NCBI RefSeq assembly: GCF_002074055.1
Contig: NZ_CP014619.1
Location: forward strand, 1,054,001 to 1,118,000
Direction of reading: 5' to 3'
DNA: 64,000 nucleotides
From: Frondihabitans sp. 762G35
GTDB lineage: Bacteria; Actinomycetota; Actinomycetes; Actinomycetales; Microbacteriaceae
Both the position numbers and the translations under genes were made by a program. The stretch's first letter is position 1. The number at the start of each line of letters is the position of its first letter. Positions 40,879 to 50,145 of the stretch are shown piece by piece. Under the pieces are notes generated by a model. The model did no database searches and was not told the origin of the DNA. It was given only the letters and a program-made list of their open reading frames with translations.

Positions 40879-41805
40879 ATGATCGACGACATGACGACGA
40901 CGAAGCCGCAGACGATCGTGGTGGCGATCAACCCGTCCGCCTCCTTCGGCCGCGGGAAGCCGGTGGGCCCGACGGTCGTGGCCGCGCTGACGGACGTGGG
41001 ACACCGGGTGACGGCGCTGGTGCGCGACTCGCAGGAGGCCCTGGTCGAAGCCGCGCGCGACGCCCTCGCCGACCGACCGGACGCCCTGGTCGTCGTCGGC
41101 GGCGACGGCATGGTCGGTCTCGGCGCGGCGCTCGTGGCGACCACGGGGATCCCGCTCGGCATCGTGCCCTCCGGCACGGGCAACGACATGGCGCGCGCCC
41201 TGGGCATCCCGCACGACGACCCGCGCGCCGCGACGCGGCTCCTGGTCCGCGCGCTGGAGAGCGCGCCGCGGGTGGTCGACGCGATCCGCGTGACGGAGGC
41301 GTCGGGGCGCTCGACCTGGGTCGCCGGATCCGTCTCGGCCGGCTTCGACGCGTTCGTCAACGAGCGCGCGAATCGCCTCCGCTGGCCGAAGGGCCGTGCC
41401 CGCTACGACCTGGCTCTCGCGATCGAGCTGCTGCGGCTCCGTCAGGTCGACTACGTCCTCGACCTGGACGGCGTCTCCCGCGTCGTCGCGGGCACCCTCG
41501 TCACCGCCGCGAACGCGCGCACGGTCGGCGGCGGGATCGCGCTCGCCCCCGACGCCGTCGTCGACGACGGCCTCCTCGATGTGCTCGTGGTCGAGAGGCT
41601 CTCCCGGATCGGGTTCCTCCGGCTCTTCCCGAGCGTGTCGAAGGGCCGCCACCTCGGCGACCCGCGGGTCACCGTGCATCGTGCTCGGCGGGTCCGCATC
41701 GAGGCCGCGGGTGTGGTGGCCTTCGGGGACGGCGAACGCCTCGGGTCGCTCCCCGTCGAGGTGGAGGTCGTTCCCGAGGCGTTGGCCGTGCTCACGCGGA
41801 GCTGA
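40879..41805 (+). CDS. diacylglycerol kinase-type lipid kinase (YegS/BmrU)
   Basis: A 308-residue protein with the DAGK catalytic domain. The nucleotide-binding core VVVGGDGMVGLGAALVA near residue 72 and the conserved PSGTGNDMARALG are clear. The C-terminal beta-sandwich contains RTVGGGIALAPDAVVDDGLLDVLVV. The enzyme phosphorylates diacylglycerol or a related lipid. Start options are ATG 40879 and ATG 40891; neither has a clear ribosome-binding site. Confidence 0.87.
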   Translation: MIDDMTTTKPQTIVVAINPSASFGRGKPVGPTVVAALTDVGHRVTALVRDSQEALVEAARDALADRPDALVVVGGDGMVGLGAALVATTGIPLGIVPSGTGNDMARALGIPHDDPRAATRLLVRALESAPRVVDAIRVTEASGRSTWVAGSVSAGFDAFVNERANRLRWPKGRARYDLALAIELLRLRQVDYVLDLDGVSRVVAGTLVTAANARTVGGGIALAPDAVVDDGLLDVLVVERLSRIGFLRLFPSVSKGRHLGDPRVTVHRARRVRIEAAGVVAFGDGERLGSLPVEVEVVPEALAVLTRS

Positions 41806-41829
41806 GGCGGGCGCGTCCGCCCTCGCGAC

Positions 41830-42732
41830 TCAGTACCAGTTGTTGGCCTGCGAGTGGGCCCAGGCCGAGCAGGGGGTGCCGTAGGAGCCCTGGATGTAGC
41901 GGAGCCCCCAGATCACCTGGGTCGTCGCGTTGGTCTGCCAGTCGGAGGCGACCGACGCCATCTTGCTGCCGGGGAGGGCCTGCGGGATCCCCGTGGCGCC
42001 GCCGTTCGCGTTGTACGCCGTGTAGCTCCAGCCGGACTCCTTGGTCCACAGGGAGGACAGGCAGGAGAACTGGTCGGAGCCCCAGCCGTACTGGCTCGCC
42101 ATCAGCGCCTGGGCGGTGGCCTTGGCTCCGGCGGGTGTGTTGGCCTGAGCCTGTTTCTCGGCGGCGACCCGGGCGGCCTCCGCGGCGGCGGCGTTCTTGG
42201 CGGCCGTCGCCTTCTCCCGGGCGATCCGCTGCTCGGCGACGGTGGTCTGCGCGTCGACCTTCTCGGCGACGTCCTTCGTCGTGGCGACGCGGGCCAGGAC
42301 GGTGTCCGGAGCGAGCGACCGGTAGTCCGACAGCGAGGCGAGAGACGTCGTCAGCTGCTTCGTGTCGACCTTGCCGCGGGCCTCCCTGGCCACCTGCGTG
42401 GCGCTGGCGATCGCCATCTCGGCCTCCGTGTTCGCCGTCGCCTTCGTGACGGCGGAGCCCGCGTGCACCGAGAGCCGGCCGTCGGTGCTCGGGGTGACCG
42501 TCGTGGCGGGCGCCGGGGCGGCTCCGAACGGGGAGCCGGAGGTGGCGGAGTACGCGGCGAAACCGGTCCCGGCGACGACGGCGAGGGAGGCGGCGCAGGA
42601 GGCGATGATCACGCGGCCGCGGCGGGCGCGACGCCTCGAGGCGGTCACCTCGTGACGCGTGGCCGGGGTGGAGGCGACGGGGTCCGGGGAGGTGGATCCG
42701 TCGGCACGGGAGCGGGGAGCGAAGGGGCGCAT
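41830..42732 (-). CDS. secreted lytic-transglycosylase-like protein
   Basis: A 300-residue exported protein. A basic N terminus leads to the signal/anchor helix RGRVIIASCAASLAVVAGTGFAAYS. A helical Ala/Lys-rich region follows (residues 100-220). The C-terminal SLT-like domain of about 75 residues contains SSLWTKESGWSYTAYN, GIPQALPGSKMAS and the end WAHSQANNWY, with Glu of KESGW as the likely catalytic residue. Two Cys may form a disulfide. It probably cleaves or remodels peptidoglycan. A paralogous domain ends the gene at 58418. The N-terminal start is uncertain. Confidence 0.78.
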   Translation of the reverse strand: MRPFAPRSRADGSTSPDPVASTPATRHEVTASRRRARRGRVIIASCAASLAVVAGTGFAAYSATSGSPFGAAPAPATTVTPSTDGRLSVHAGSAVTKATANTEAEMAIASATQVAREARGKVDTKQLTTSLASLSDYRSLAPDTVLARVATTKDVAEKVDAQTTVAEQRIAREKATAAKNAAAAEAARVAAEKQAQANTPAGAKATAQALMASQYGWGSDQFSCLSSLWTKESGWSYTAYNANGGATGIPQALPGSKMASVASDWQTNATTQVIWGLRYIQGSYGTPCSAWAHSQANNWY

Positions 42733-43220
42733 TCTGTCCAAGGGGTCGACCGACGCGGACCCATCTCGACGAAGGCAGGGCGACGTCGAGCCGACGCGCG
42801 ACGCCCCGGGGGCGGTGGCGCACGGCCCTGCCGGGGCGCGCACCGAGGGGGTTCGGCGCGGCAGACCTCGGGCGGATGGGGGCTCGGTGGCTGTTCGATG
42901 AGGCGATCGTCGCCTCGTCCGCACTCCGGACCCGGGGGCCGCGCGGAGGCGAAGTGGCGAGTATGCAGGCATTTTCTGGACAGGGCCGTCGAGAGTCCTG
43001 GCAGAATCATCTGTTCACGGGCGCCCGGTGCCCACCTCGACTACAGCGCAGGGGGCGGCGTCGGGGGCCCGCAGGTTCGTGTCGCCGGGCGGCGATTTCC
43101 GCTGCGGCGAGGTGGCGGCGCGCCACGAATCGCAGCGTCGTCCGGCCGACCGGGCCCCGGGCATCCTGCGCTCGGAGGCGGTTCGCTAGGCTCGGAGGAC
43201 ACGAGAGCGAGGAGGCACGC
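42733..43220. other. 488-bp gene-free region between divergent genes
   Basis: No gene is supported. TAGGCT at 43187-43192 is a good -10 box for aspA. An A/T-richer patch at about 42955-43015 stands out in the GC-rich surroundings and may hold the promoter of the transglycosylase-like gene, which would then have a leader of 200 bases or more. I found no recognisable riboswitch. Confidence 0.5.
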
Positions 43221-44801
43221 GTGGGCGACGAGCAGGCCAGAGGCCGGATCACGACGGAGCGCGAGGCGGTACCCACGGGGCGGCCGACGGCCGGGCAGGA
43301 GCCACGCGAAGGGGCACCCGAGACGAGGCGCGAGACCGATTCGCTCGGCTCGCTGGACGTCCCCGCGGAGGCCTACTGGGGCATCCACACGCTGCGAGCC
43401 CTCGAGAACTTCCCGATCGCGAACCGCCCCATCTCCGTCTACCCCGACCTCGTCGAGGCGCTCGCCGTGGTCAAGCAGGCCGCGGCCCGGGCGAACGTCG
43501 AGATCGGCGTCCTGGACCCCGCCAAGGCGCGTGCCATCGAGCAGGCCTGCGAGGAGATCCGCGCCGGGGCCCTCCACGAGGAGTTCCGCGTCGGCGTGAT
43601 GCAGGGCGGCGCCGGCACGAGCACCAACATGAACGGTAACGAGGTGATCGCCAACCGCGCCCTCGAGATCCTCGGCCACGCGCGCGGCCAGTACGAGTAC
43701 CTCCACCCCATCGACGACGTCAACCGATCGCAGTCGACCAACGACGTCTACCCGACCGCGATCAAGCTGGCGATGTCGTTCACGCTCGGCACGCTCGTCG
43801 ACGAGCTCGGCCGCCTCGCCGACGCGCTCGCCGCGAAGGGGCACGAGTTCCGCGACGTGCTCAAGGTCGGCCGCACGCAGCTGCAGGACGCCGTCCCGAT
43901 GACGCTGGGTCAGGAGTTCACCGGCTTCGCCCACACGCTCGGCGAGGACCAGCAGCGACTCCGCGACACCCTTCCGCTCCTCGCCGAGATCAACCTCGGT
44001 GCGACCGCCATCGGCACGGGCATCACCGCCGACCCCAGCTACGCCGAGGCGGTGCGGCACCACCTGAGCGACCTGACCGGCATCGAGATGGTGACCGCGC
44101 CCGACCTCATCGAGGCGACGAGCGACGCCGGCGTCTACATGACCGTCTCCGGCGCCCTCAAGCGCAGCGCCATCAAGCTCTCCAAGATCTGCAACGACCT
44201 GCGGCTGCTCTCGTCGGGCCCGCAGGCCGGTTTCGGCGAGATCACCCTGCCGCCGCGCCAGGCGGGGTCGTCCATCATGCCGGGCAAGGTCAACCCGGTG
44301 ATCCCCGAGGTCGTCAACCAGGTCGCCTTCGCGATCGCCGGAGCCGACGTCACGGTCACGATGGCGGCCGAGGCCGGTCAGCTCCAGCTGAACGCCTTCG
44401 AGCCCGTGATCGCGCACTCCGTCCTGCAGAGCCTGCAGTGGCTGACCCACGCCTGCGAGACCCTCCGCGTCAACTGCATCGACGGGATCCAGGCGAACAC
44501 CGCCCGCCTCGCGCAGCAGGTCGAGACGAACATCGGGGTGGTCACGGCCCTCACGCCCTACATCGGCTACGCCGCGGCGGCATCCATCGCGCACACGGCG
44601 CTCGCGACGAACACGCCCATCGCCTCGCTCGTCGTCGCAGCGGGCCTGATGTCGCCCGAGAAGGTCGAGAAGGTGCTGTCCCCGGCCCGCCTCTCCGGGC
44701 TGGAGGCGATCACGTCCTCGATCCCGGTGATCACCGCCGAGCAGATCTCGGCGCACCTGGCGAGCCTCGACACCAAGCACACCGACGAGACCGCGGGCTG
44801 A
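43221..44801 (+). CDS. aspA: aspartate ammonia-lyase
   Basis: A 526-residue fumarase/aspartase superfamily enzyme. Hallmarks are GGAGTSTNMNGNEVIANRA near residue 132, SQSTNDVYPTA near 170 and the signature GSSIMPGKVNP near 350, which carries the catalytic Ser loop. It deaminates aspartate to fumarate. The N terminus has an unusual polar extension of roughly 40 residues ahead of SLGSLDVPAEAYWGIHTLRALENF, which is where most AspA proteins start. GAGGAGG precedes the GTG at 43221. Argininosuccinate lyase is excluded by the GSSIMPGKVNP and AYWGIHTLRA contexts. Confidence 0.9.
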   Translation: MGDEQARGRITTEREAVPTGRPTAGQEPREGAPETRRETDSLGSLDVPAEAYWGIHTLRALENFPIANRPISVYPDLVEALAVVKQAAARANVEIGVLDPAKARAIEQACEEIRAGALHEEFRVGVMQGGAGTSTNMNGNEVIANRALEILGHARGQYEYLHPIDDVNRSQSTNDVYPTAIKLAMSFTLGTLVDELGRLADALAAKGHEFRDVLKVGRTQLQDAVPMTLGQEFTGFAHTLGEDQQRLRDTLPLLAEINLGATAIGTGITADPSYAEAVRHHLSDLTGIEMVTAPDLIEATSDAGVYMTVSGALKRSAIKLSKICNDLRLLSSGPQAGFGEITLPPRQAGSSIMPGKVNPVIPEVVNQVAFAIAGADVTVTMAAEAGQLQLNAFEPVIAHSVLQSLQWLTHACETLRVNCIDGIQANTARLAQQVETNIGVVTALTPYIGYAAAASIAHTALATNTPIASLVVAAGLMSPEKVEKVLSPARLSGLEAITSSIPVITAEQISAHLASLDTKHTDETAG

Positions 44802-44846
44802 CCTCCGAGCCGGCGCCGACCTCGCGTCAGGGCCCCGCTCGTCCGG

Positions 44847-45986
44847 CTACTCGCCCGATGGGTCGGGCTCGAACGACGGGTTCGGGCGCCCCGACATCGT
44901 CTGGAACCGGGGCCGGATGACCGGCTCGCCGTGCTCGTCCAGCTCCGGCTGACCGTAGAGGCGGACCGCCTTGAGCCGGATGGTGCGCCCGTCGACGAGG
45001 TCGAGCGACTGGTGCCGTGCCAGGGCGAGGTTCCGCCGGTGGTAGCGGAGGGGGAGCGGGATGAGCCCTTCGGCCTCGACGCCCGACTGCAGGTAGCGGA
45101 CGCGGATGATCTGCGAGTCGAGCTCGCCGCCCACGACGAGCACCAGGTTCGAGATGTACGAGTAGACCAGGAGCACGACGGCCCCGCCGAGGTAGCCGTA
45201 GACCCGGTCGTAGTTCGAGAACGTGATCACGTAGAGGGCGAAGCCGAGCGTCGCCAGGGCCCAGCCGCCCATCGCGAGGAGCGCCCCGTACGACACCCAG
45301 CGCACCTGGGGGTGCTTGATGTTGGGCGTGAAGTAGTAGAGGAGCCCCACGACGAGCACCACGAGTCCGACGAGGACCGGCCACTTCAGCGTGTTCCACA
45401 GCAGGACGAACACCTGCCCGAACCGGAACTGGTCGCCGATCGCCTGCGCGATCGACGGGGTGATCAGCAGGATGACCGCCATCACCCCGAACGACAGCAT
45501 CAGCACGAGCGACAGCAGTGCCATCTGGGCGCGGAAGTGGATGAAGATCCGTCCCTCCTCGACGCCGTAGATCGTGTTCATCGCGCGGCCGAAAGCCGTC
45601 GCGTAGGCGGAGAGCGTCCACAGCGTCAGGACGAGGCCGACCCCGAGGCTCACGCCGGGCCCGGTCAGACTCAGCATCGACTCCAGCGGCGACTGCAGCG
45701 CATCGGCGGCCTGCTGGCCGATCGCGATCCGGGCGACGTCGAGGATGTCGGAGACGGCCTCGCCGTCGTCGCGGTTGAGCGCCACGGCGGAGACGATGCT
45801 GAGGGCCCCCGGGAAGAGCGCGAGCGTCGAGAAGAACGACAATGACGCGGAGGCGTCGACGATCCGGTGGCGGAGGAAGCCGTGGTAGGTCCGGCGCAGC
45901 GCGTAGCGCCACGGGACGGGGTCGGCCGCCCCGACCACGAGGAAGGTCCGCCACGCCCAGACGAACGGGCGGGCGAGGGTCTTCAT
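44847..45986 (-). CDS. YihY/BrkB family membrane protein
   Basis: A 379-residue inner-membrane protein with six helices and the family core SLSFFSTLALFPGALSIVSAV near residue 48, plus YGYLGGAVVLLVYSYISNLVLVVGGELD. The function of the family is not settled; early claims of RNase BN activity were withdrawn. A hydrophilic C-terminal tail of about 80 residues follows. The gene is divergent from prsW with only 37 bases between start codons. Confidence 0.87.
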   Translation of the reverse strand: MKTLARPFVWAWRTFLVVGAADPVPWRYALRRTYHGFLRHRIVDASASLSFFSTLALFPGALSIVSAVALNRDDGEAVSDILDVARIAIGQQAADALQSPLESMLSLTGPGVSLGVGLVLTLWTLSAYATAFGRAMNTIYGVEEGRIFIHFRAQMALLSLVLMLSFGVMAVILLITPSIAQAIGDQFRFGQVFVLLWNTLKWPVLVGLVVLVVGLLYYFTPNIKHPQVRWVSYGALLAMGGWALATLGFALYVITFSNYDRVYGYLGGAVVLLVYSYISNLVLVVGGELDSQIIRVRYLQSGVEAEGLIPLPLRYHRRNLALARHQSLDLVDGRTIRLKAVRLYGQPELDEHGEPVIRPRFQTMSGRPNPSFEPDPSGE

Positions 45987-46023
45987 CCGCTCAGAGTACC
46001 CGCGCGCCGGGTAGGGTCGAGCA
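45987..46023. promoter_or_regulatory. 37-bp divergent leaderless promoter pair
   Basis: TACTCT on the minus strand (45998-45993) ends seven bases before the BrkB ATG. TAGGGT on the plus strand (46012-46017) ends seven bases before the prsW ATG. The two -10 boxes are 13 bases apart, so polymerase cannot occupy both at once. Confidence 0.6.
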
Positions 46024-47379
46024 ATGACGTGGGGCGAGAGGCGCGACGCGCCACCGGAGAGCGCGGCGCCGGTCTTCTACCCGGGCGCCCCACCGCTGCC
46101 GGCACGCTCGCCCGTCGCCAGCTTCGCGGCGGTCGCCGTCGGCTTCGTCGTGATCGCGTGCTTCGCCGCGGCGGTCGTGGTGTACTTCCTGTTCGCCCTG
46201 CCCCCTCAGGCGCTGGTGGTGGGCATCCTGCTGGCCGTCGTCCCGCTGACGATCGTGCTCTTCGGCGTCTGGCTCGTCGACCGCTGGGAGCCGGAGCCGC
46301 GCATCGCCCTCGTCTTCGCCTTCTTCTGGGGCGCCGCCGTGTCGATCGGCGCCGCGCTGATCTTCGACTTCGCGGCCCAGGCCATCCGCAGCGCCCTCGG
46401 ATCGGGGCGGTCCGACGCGAGCGACGTCCTCGGGGCGGTCGTCCAGGCGCCCCTCGTCGAGGAGGGGGCGAAGGGCTTCGGCGTCCTGCTCGTCCTCTGG
46501 ATCTTCCGTCGTCACTTCGACGGACCCGTCGACGGCATCGTCTACGCGGCCACGATCGCCGCGGGCTTCGCGTTCGTCGAGAACGTCCAGTACTTCTCGG
46601 TGCAGGTCATCGAGCAGGCGAACGGCGGCGACAGCGTGGCGGGCGTCTTCATGGTCCGGGCCCTCATGGCCCCGTTCGGGCACATCATCTACACGTCGTG
46701 CACCGGCTTCGCGCTCGGCCTCGCCGCCCGCCGGACGGGCCCTCGCGGTGCGATCGGCTACTTCTTCGTCGGGCTCGTCCCGGCCGTGCTCCTCCACGCC
46801 CTGTGGAACGGCGCGCTGGTCGTCGTCGGGGACCGCTTCTTCCTCTACTACCTCGCCGTGCAGGTGCCGATCTTCCTGGCCTGCGTCGTGCTGGTGTTCG
46901 TCCTCCGCCACCTGGAGCGGAAGGTCACCCGGGTCAGGCTCGCGGAATACGCGAGCGTGGGGTGGTTCGACCAGGCCGAGGTGGCCATGCTCTCGTCCGG
47001 CTCGGCGCGCCGACGCGCCCTCAGCTGGGCCCGGCACCATGGGCTCGGGCGGGTGATGCGGGGGTTCATCTCCGACGCGACCCGGCTCGCGTCCGCCCGG
47101 CAGAAGATCGTCTCGACGAGGCACTCCCTCGCCGCGCGGGAGGCCGCGCAGCGCGACGAGTCCGAGCTGCTCGTCTCCGTGGCGGCCGGCCGGGCGGCGC
47201 TCCGCCAGCCCCGGTTCGCGGTGCCCGGCCCCGCGGCTCCTGCGTACCCGGCGCCCCGGCAGTCGTGGGCGCCGCCCACCGGGCGGAACGCGCACGGCGT
47301 CGGCGGGGCGCCCGGCAGCTACGACGCCTCGGGCGCTCCCACCTGGCCGGACCCCGACGCCCGCACCCGCGAGCGGTAG
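46024..47379 (+). CDS. PrsW-family intramembrane metalloprotease
   Basis: A 451-residue protein with about eight membrane helices in residues 30-300. The three conserved PrsW blocks are present: APLVEEGAKGF with the EExxK motif near 145, ENVQYF near 185, and HALWNGAL near 260. The relatives cleave anti-sigma factors within the membrane. The cytoplasmic tail of 150 residues is Arg/Ala-rich and ends in a Pro/Gly/Ala region. No anti-sigma partner is adjacent. Leaderless promoter upstream. Confidence 0.85.
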   Translation: MTWGERRDAPPESAAPVFYPGAPPLPARSPVASFAAVAVGFVVIACFAAAVVVYFLFALPPQALVVGILLAVVPLTIVLFGVWLVDRWEPEPRIALVFAFFWGAAVSIGAALIFDFAAQAIRSALGSGRSDASDVLGAVVQAPLVEEGAKGFGVLLVLWIFRRHFDGPVDGIVYAATIAAGFAFVENVQYFSVQVIEQANGGDSVAGVFMVRALMAPFGHIIYTSCTGFALGLAARRTGPRGAIGYFFVGLVPAVLLHALWNGALVVVGDRFFLYYLAVQVPIFLACVVLVFVLRHLERKVTRVRLAEYASVGWFDQAEVAMLSSGSARRRALSWARHHGLGRVMRGFISDATRLASARQKIVSTRHSLAAREAAQRDESELLVSVAAGRAALRQPRFAVPGPAAPAYPAPRQSWAPPTGRNAHGVGGAPGSYDASGAPTWPDPDARTRER

Positions 47380-47397
47380 AGGACGCCGGGACGGCTC

Positions 47398-48615
47398 CTA
47401 GCGGAAGAGCCGGGAGGAGGCGATCTCGGCGCCCGCGGCGAGGGATTCGAGCTTCGCCCATGCGATCTGCGGGTGGATGCGTCCGCCGAGGCCGCAGTCG
47501 GTCGAGGCGACGACGTTCTCGGCCCCGACGACCGAGGCGAAACGCTCGATCCGCTCGGCGACGAGTTCCGGGTGCTCGACGACGTTCGTGGCGTGGCCGA
47601 CGACGCCCGGGACGATCTTCTTGCCCTCGGGGAGCTTCACGTCCTCCCAGACGCGCCACTCGTGCTCGTGACGGGCGTTGGCGGCCTCGAACGAGTAGGA
47701 GCCGGCGTCGATCTCGAGCATGAGGTCGACGATGTCCTTGAGCTCGATGTCCGTCGTGTGCGGTCCGTGCCAGGAGCCCCAGCAGAGGTGGAAGCGGATC
47801 TGCTCCCGGGGGAGTCCGCGGAGCGCGTGGTTGAGGGCCTCGACCCGGATGCGCGTGAACGCCTGGTAGTCGGCGACGCTCGGAGCGGGGTTGATCTGGT
47901 CCCAGTTCTCGGCGATCGAGGGGTCGTCGATCTGCAGGATCAGCCCGGCCTCGATGATCGCCAGGTACTCCTCGCGGAGGACGTCGGCCCAGGCCCAGAC
48001 GAACTCCTCCTCGGTCGCGTAGTGGTCGTTGCCGATCCGGCTGGCCGATCCGGGGGAGAGGGCGGTGATGAAGCCGGTCTCGAGGCCGGCCGCGTCGAGG
48101 GCGCGGCGGAGGTTCCGTGTGTCGGCGCGCACCGCATCCTGCCCGGTGTAGGAGATCGGCCCGGTGGCGGCCGGGAAGCCGGTCGCGTTCTTGCCGAGGG
48201 CGATGCCGGAGGTCGGGTCCTGGTAGGCGTCGCGGAAGATGGTCCAGTCGCGGCGGTCGGCGAACGAGGTGAGCCTGACGTCGCCGGGCGACGAGCGGAC
48301 GGGCTCGGCGAGGATCGGGTTGTAGTCGGTCATCGACAGGCCGCCCGTGCGCTGGAAGGAGTAGGTCCACCAGGCGCCGTAGTCGAGGGACGACGACATC
48401 GCCTTGCCGAACTCGCCGTCGCCGGGGATCGTGATGCCGACGCTCTTCTGACGCTCGACGAGTTCGGTCACGGCGCGCTCCTCGAGCGCCGAGAACTCGG
48501 GGGTGCGCTCGAGCGTGAAGCCGTCCTCGGCGAACGCGCGGGCCTCGTTGGCGGCGATGAGCTCGGGGGTGCGCGGCAGGCTGCCGGCGTGTGAGGTGTC
48601 GATTCGGGGGGACAT
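47398..48615 (-). CDS. MetE C-terminal-domain-like protein
   Basis: A 405-residue single-domain relative of cobalamin-independent methionine synthase. The N terminus (SHAGSLPRTPELIAAN) matches the substrate-binding start of these proteins, and zinc ligands are visible in FHLCWGSWHGP and ASTDCGLGGR. It is about half the length of true MetE, lacking the N-terminal barrel; such short forms transfer methyl groups from unknown donors. GGAAGAGG precedes the ATG. Convergent with prsW, 18 bases between stops. Confidence 0.85.
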   Translation of the reverse strand: MSPRIDTSHAGSLPRTPELIAANEARAFAEDGFTLERTPEFSALEERAVTELVERQKSVGITIPGDGEFGKAMSSSLDYGAWWTYSFQRTGGLSMTDYNPILAEPVRSSPGDVRLTSFADRRDWTIFRDAYQDPTSGIALGKNATGFPAATGPISYTGQDAVRADTRNLRRALDAAGLETGFITALSPGSASRIGNDHYATEEEFVWAWADVLREEYLAIIEAGLILQIDDPSIAENWDQINPAPSVADYQAFTRIRVEALNHALRGLPREQIRFHLCWGSWHGPHTTDIELKDIVDLMLEIDAGSYSFEAANARHEHEWRVWEDVKLPEGKKIVPGVVGHATNVVEHPELVAERIERFASVVGAENVVASTDCGLGGRIHPQIAWAKLESLAAGAEIASSRLFR

Positions 48616-48786
48616 GAGCCTCTTCCGGGTCTCGCCGGGCGCCCGGGGGCGACTCCGGCACGGATTGCGTGGGGAATCGCAGGCGTGCTCCCGAGGGGAG
48701 CGCGAGGCCTCGCGTGATGCGCTGCGAACGTCACCAGCCTGCCACGCGGGCGCGACCGTTGCCGCGTGTTACGTCGGGGCCCCGGG

Positions 48787-50145
48787 TCAGGGCGTGGGGT
48801 GGAGGGCGTCGTACCGGCGGAACGTCGGCTGCGCCCGGGCGAGGAGCCCGATGAGCACGATGATGACGGCGCCTCCCAGGAGCGGGGGCCAGACGGTGCC
48901 GAGCAGCGCGAGCAGTCCGACGAAGAGGTCGCCGACGCGGGGACCGCCCGTGACGACGACGATGAAGATGCCCTGGAGGCGACCGCGCATGGCATCGGGG
49001 GAGGCAGCCTGGAGGATCGTGCTGCGGAAGATCGACGAGACGTTGTCGGCCGCGCCGGAGCCGGCCAGGGCGAGGGCCGCGAATCCGAGCGCCACGAGGT
49101 TCGCGGAGGAGAACGGCGCGGTGAGGCTCCCCGCCGGGTTGTTCACGCCGCCGGCAGCGGCGACCGCGAGCACGACGCCGAAGGCCAGGATGCAGGCGCC
49201 GTACGCGGCGATCGCCCACGACACCGCGGCTCCCTGCCGACGCACGTGGCCGAGGCGACCGGAGAAGACGCTGCATAGCAGCGCGCCCACGGCGTAGGCC
49301 GCCGTCAGGACCCCGACGGTGACCGCCCCGCCGCCGATGAGGACGGCGCCGACGACGGGATAGAGGACGCGCGGCTGCCCGAAGGTCATGGCGATGATGT
49401 CGACGACGAACGTCATCCGGATGTTGGGCGAGCTCCGGAGGAACTTCACCCCGTAGACGAGCGAGGCGAGCCCGGGGCGCTGTGTCTCGCCCTCGGGGCG
49501 GATGGGCGGCAGGGTAAGGATCCCGAGGAACGCGGCCGAGAACAGCACGACGTCGACCGTGTAGGTGATCGGGAACCCGACGGAGGCGACCAGGATGCCC
49601 GCCAGGGCCGGCCCCAGCGTGAGCTGCACCCCGAAGCTGATGCCGTTGAGAGCCGATGCCGCGGGCAGGAGGTCCGTCCCGATGAGGCGGGGCACGATCG
49701 CGGACCGCGAGGCGTTGATGATCGTCGCGGCCACCGCGTCGACCGTCGTCAGGACGTACAGCAGCGCGACGTTCTCGAGCCCGAGGATGGCGTGGAGGGC
49801 GATCAGCGCGGTGGTGATCCAGGCGACGACGGCGGCCGCGAGAGCGACGAGCCGGCGGTCGAAGGCGTCGGCGAGCATCCCGCCGTAGAGACCCGCGACG
49901 ATCATCGGCGCCAGGGAGATGACTCCGACGAGGGCGACCGCGAAGGTCGAGCGCGTGATCTGGTAGATCTCGAGGCCCACGGCGACCAGGGTGAGCTGCG
50001 CGCCGACCCCCGAGACGGCGGATCCGATCCAGAGTCGGGCGAACGCGGGGCTCGCTCGGAACGGGGCGAGATCGACGAAGACGCCGCGCTTCCGGGGGGC
50101 GGTCTTCTCGGCGGGTGAGGTGCTCAAGGTCCCATTCTCGCGCAC
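48787..50145 (-). CDS. MFS transporter, EntS-like
   Basis: A 452-residue 12-helix MFS protein with the EntS/MFS_3 start (FRASPAFARLWIGSAVSGVGAQLTLVA), motif A-like YGGMLADAFDRRLV near residue 98, and the second-half GRLGHVRRQG. Relatives export siderophores or macrolides. No siderophore gene is nearby. The start is unsure: GTG 50145 or TTG 50127 are both possible, neither with a strong ribosome-binding site; the first membrane helix begins well after either. Confidence 0.85.
   Translation of the reverse strand: MRENGTLSTSPAEKTAPRKRGVFVDLAPFRASPAFARLWIGSAVSGVGAQLTLVAVGLEIYQITRSTFAVALVGVISLAPMIVAGLYGGMLADAFDRRLVALAAAVVAWITTALIALHAILGLENVALLYVLTTVDAVAATIINASRSAIVPRLIGTDLLPAASALNGISFGVQLTLGPALAGILVASVGFPITYTVDVVLFSAAFLGILTLPPIRPEGETQRPGLASLVYGVKFLRSSPNIRMTFVVDIIAMTFGQPRVLYPVVGAVLIGGGAVTVGVLTAAYAVGALLCSVFSGRLGHVRRQGAAVSWAIAAYGACILAFGVVLAVAAAGGVNNPAGSLTAPFSSANLVALGFAALALAGSGAADNVSSIFRSTILQAASPDAMRGRLQGIFIVVVTGGPRVGDLFVGLLALLGTVWPPLLGGAVIIVLIGLLARAQPTFRRYDALHPTP

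Noticed and set aside
42733-43020. c-di-AMP (ydaO) riboswitch upstream of the transglycosylase-like gene
   Set aside because: The conserved tail and GGGGGAA-type core of the ydaO class were not found in order.
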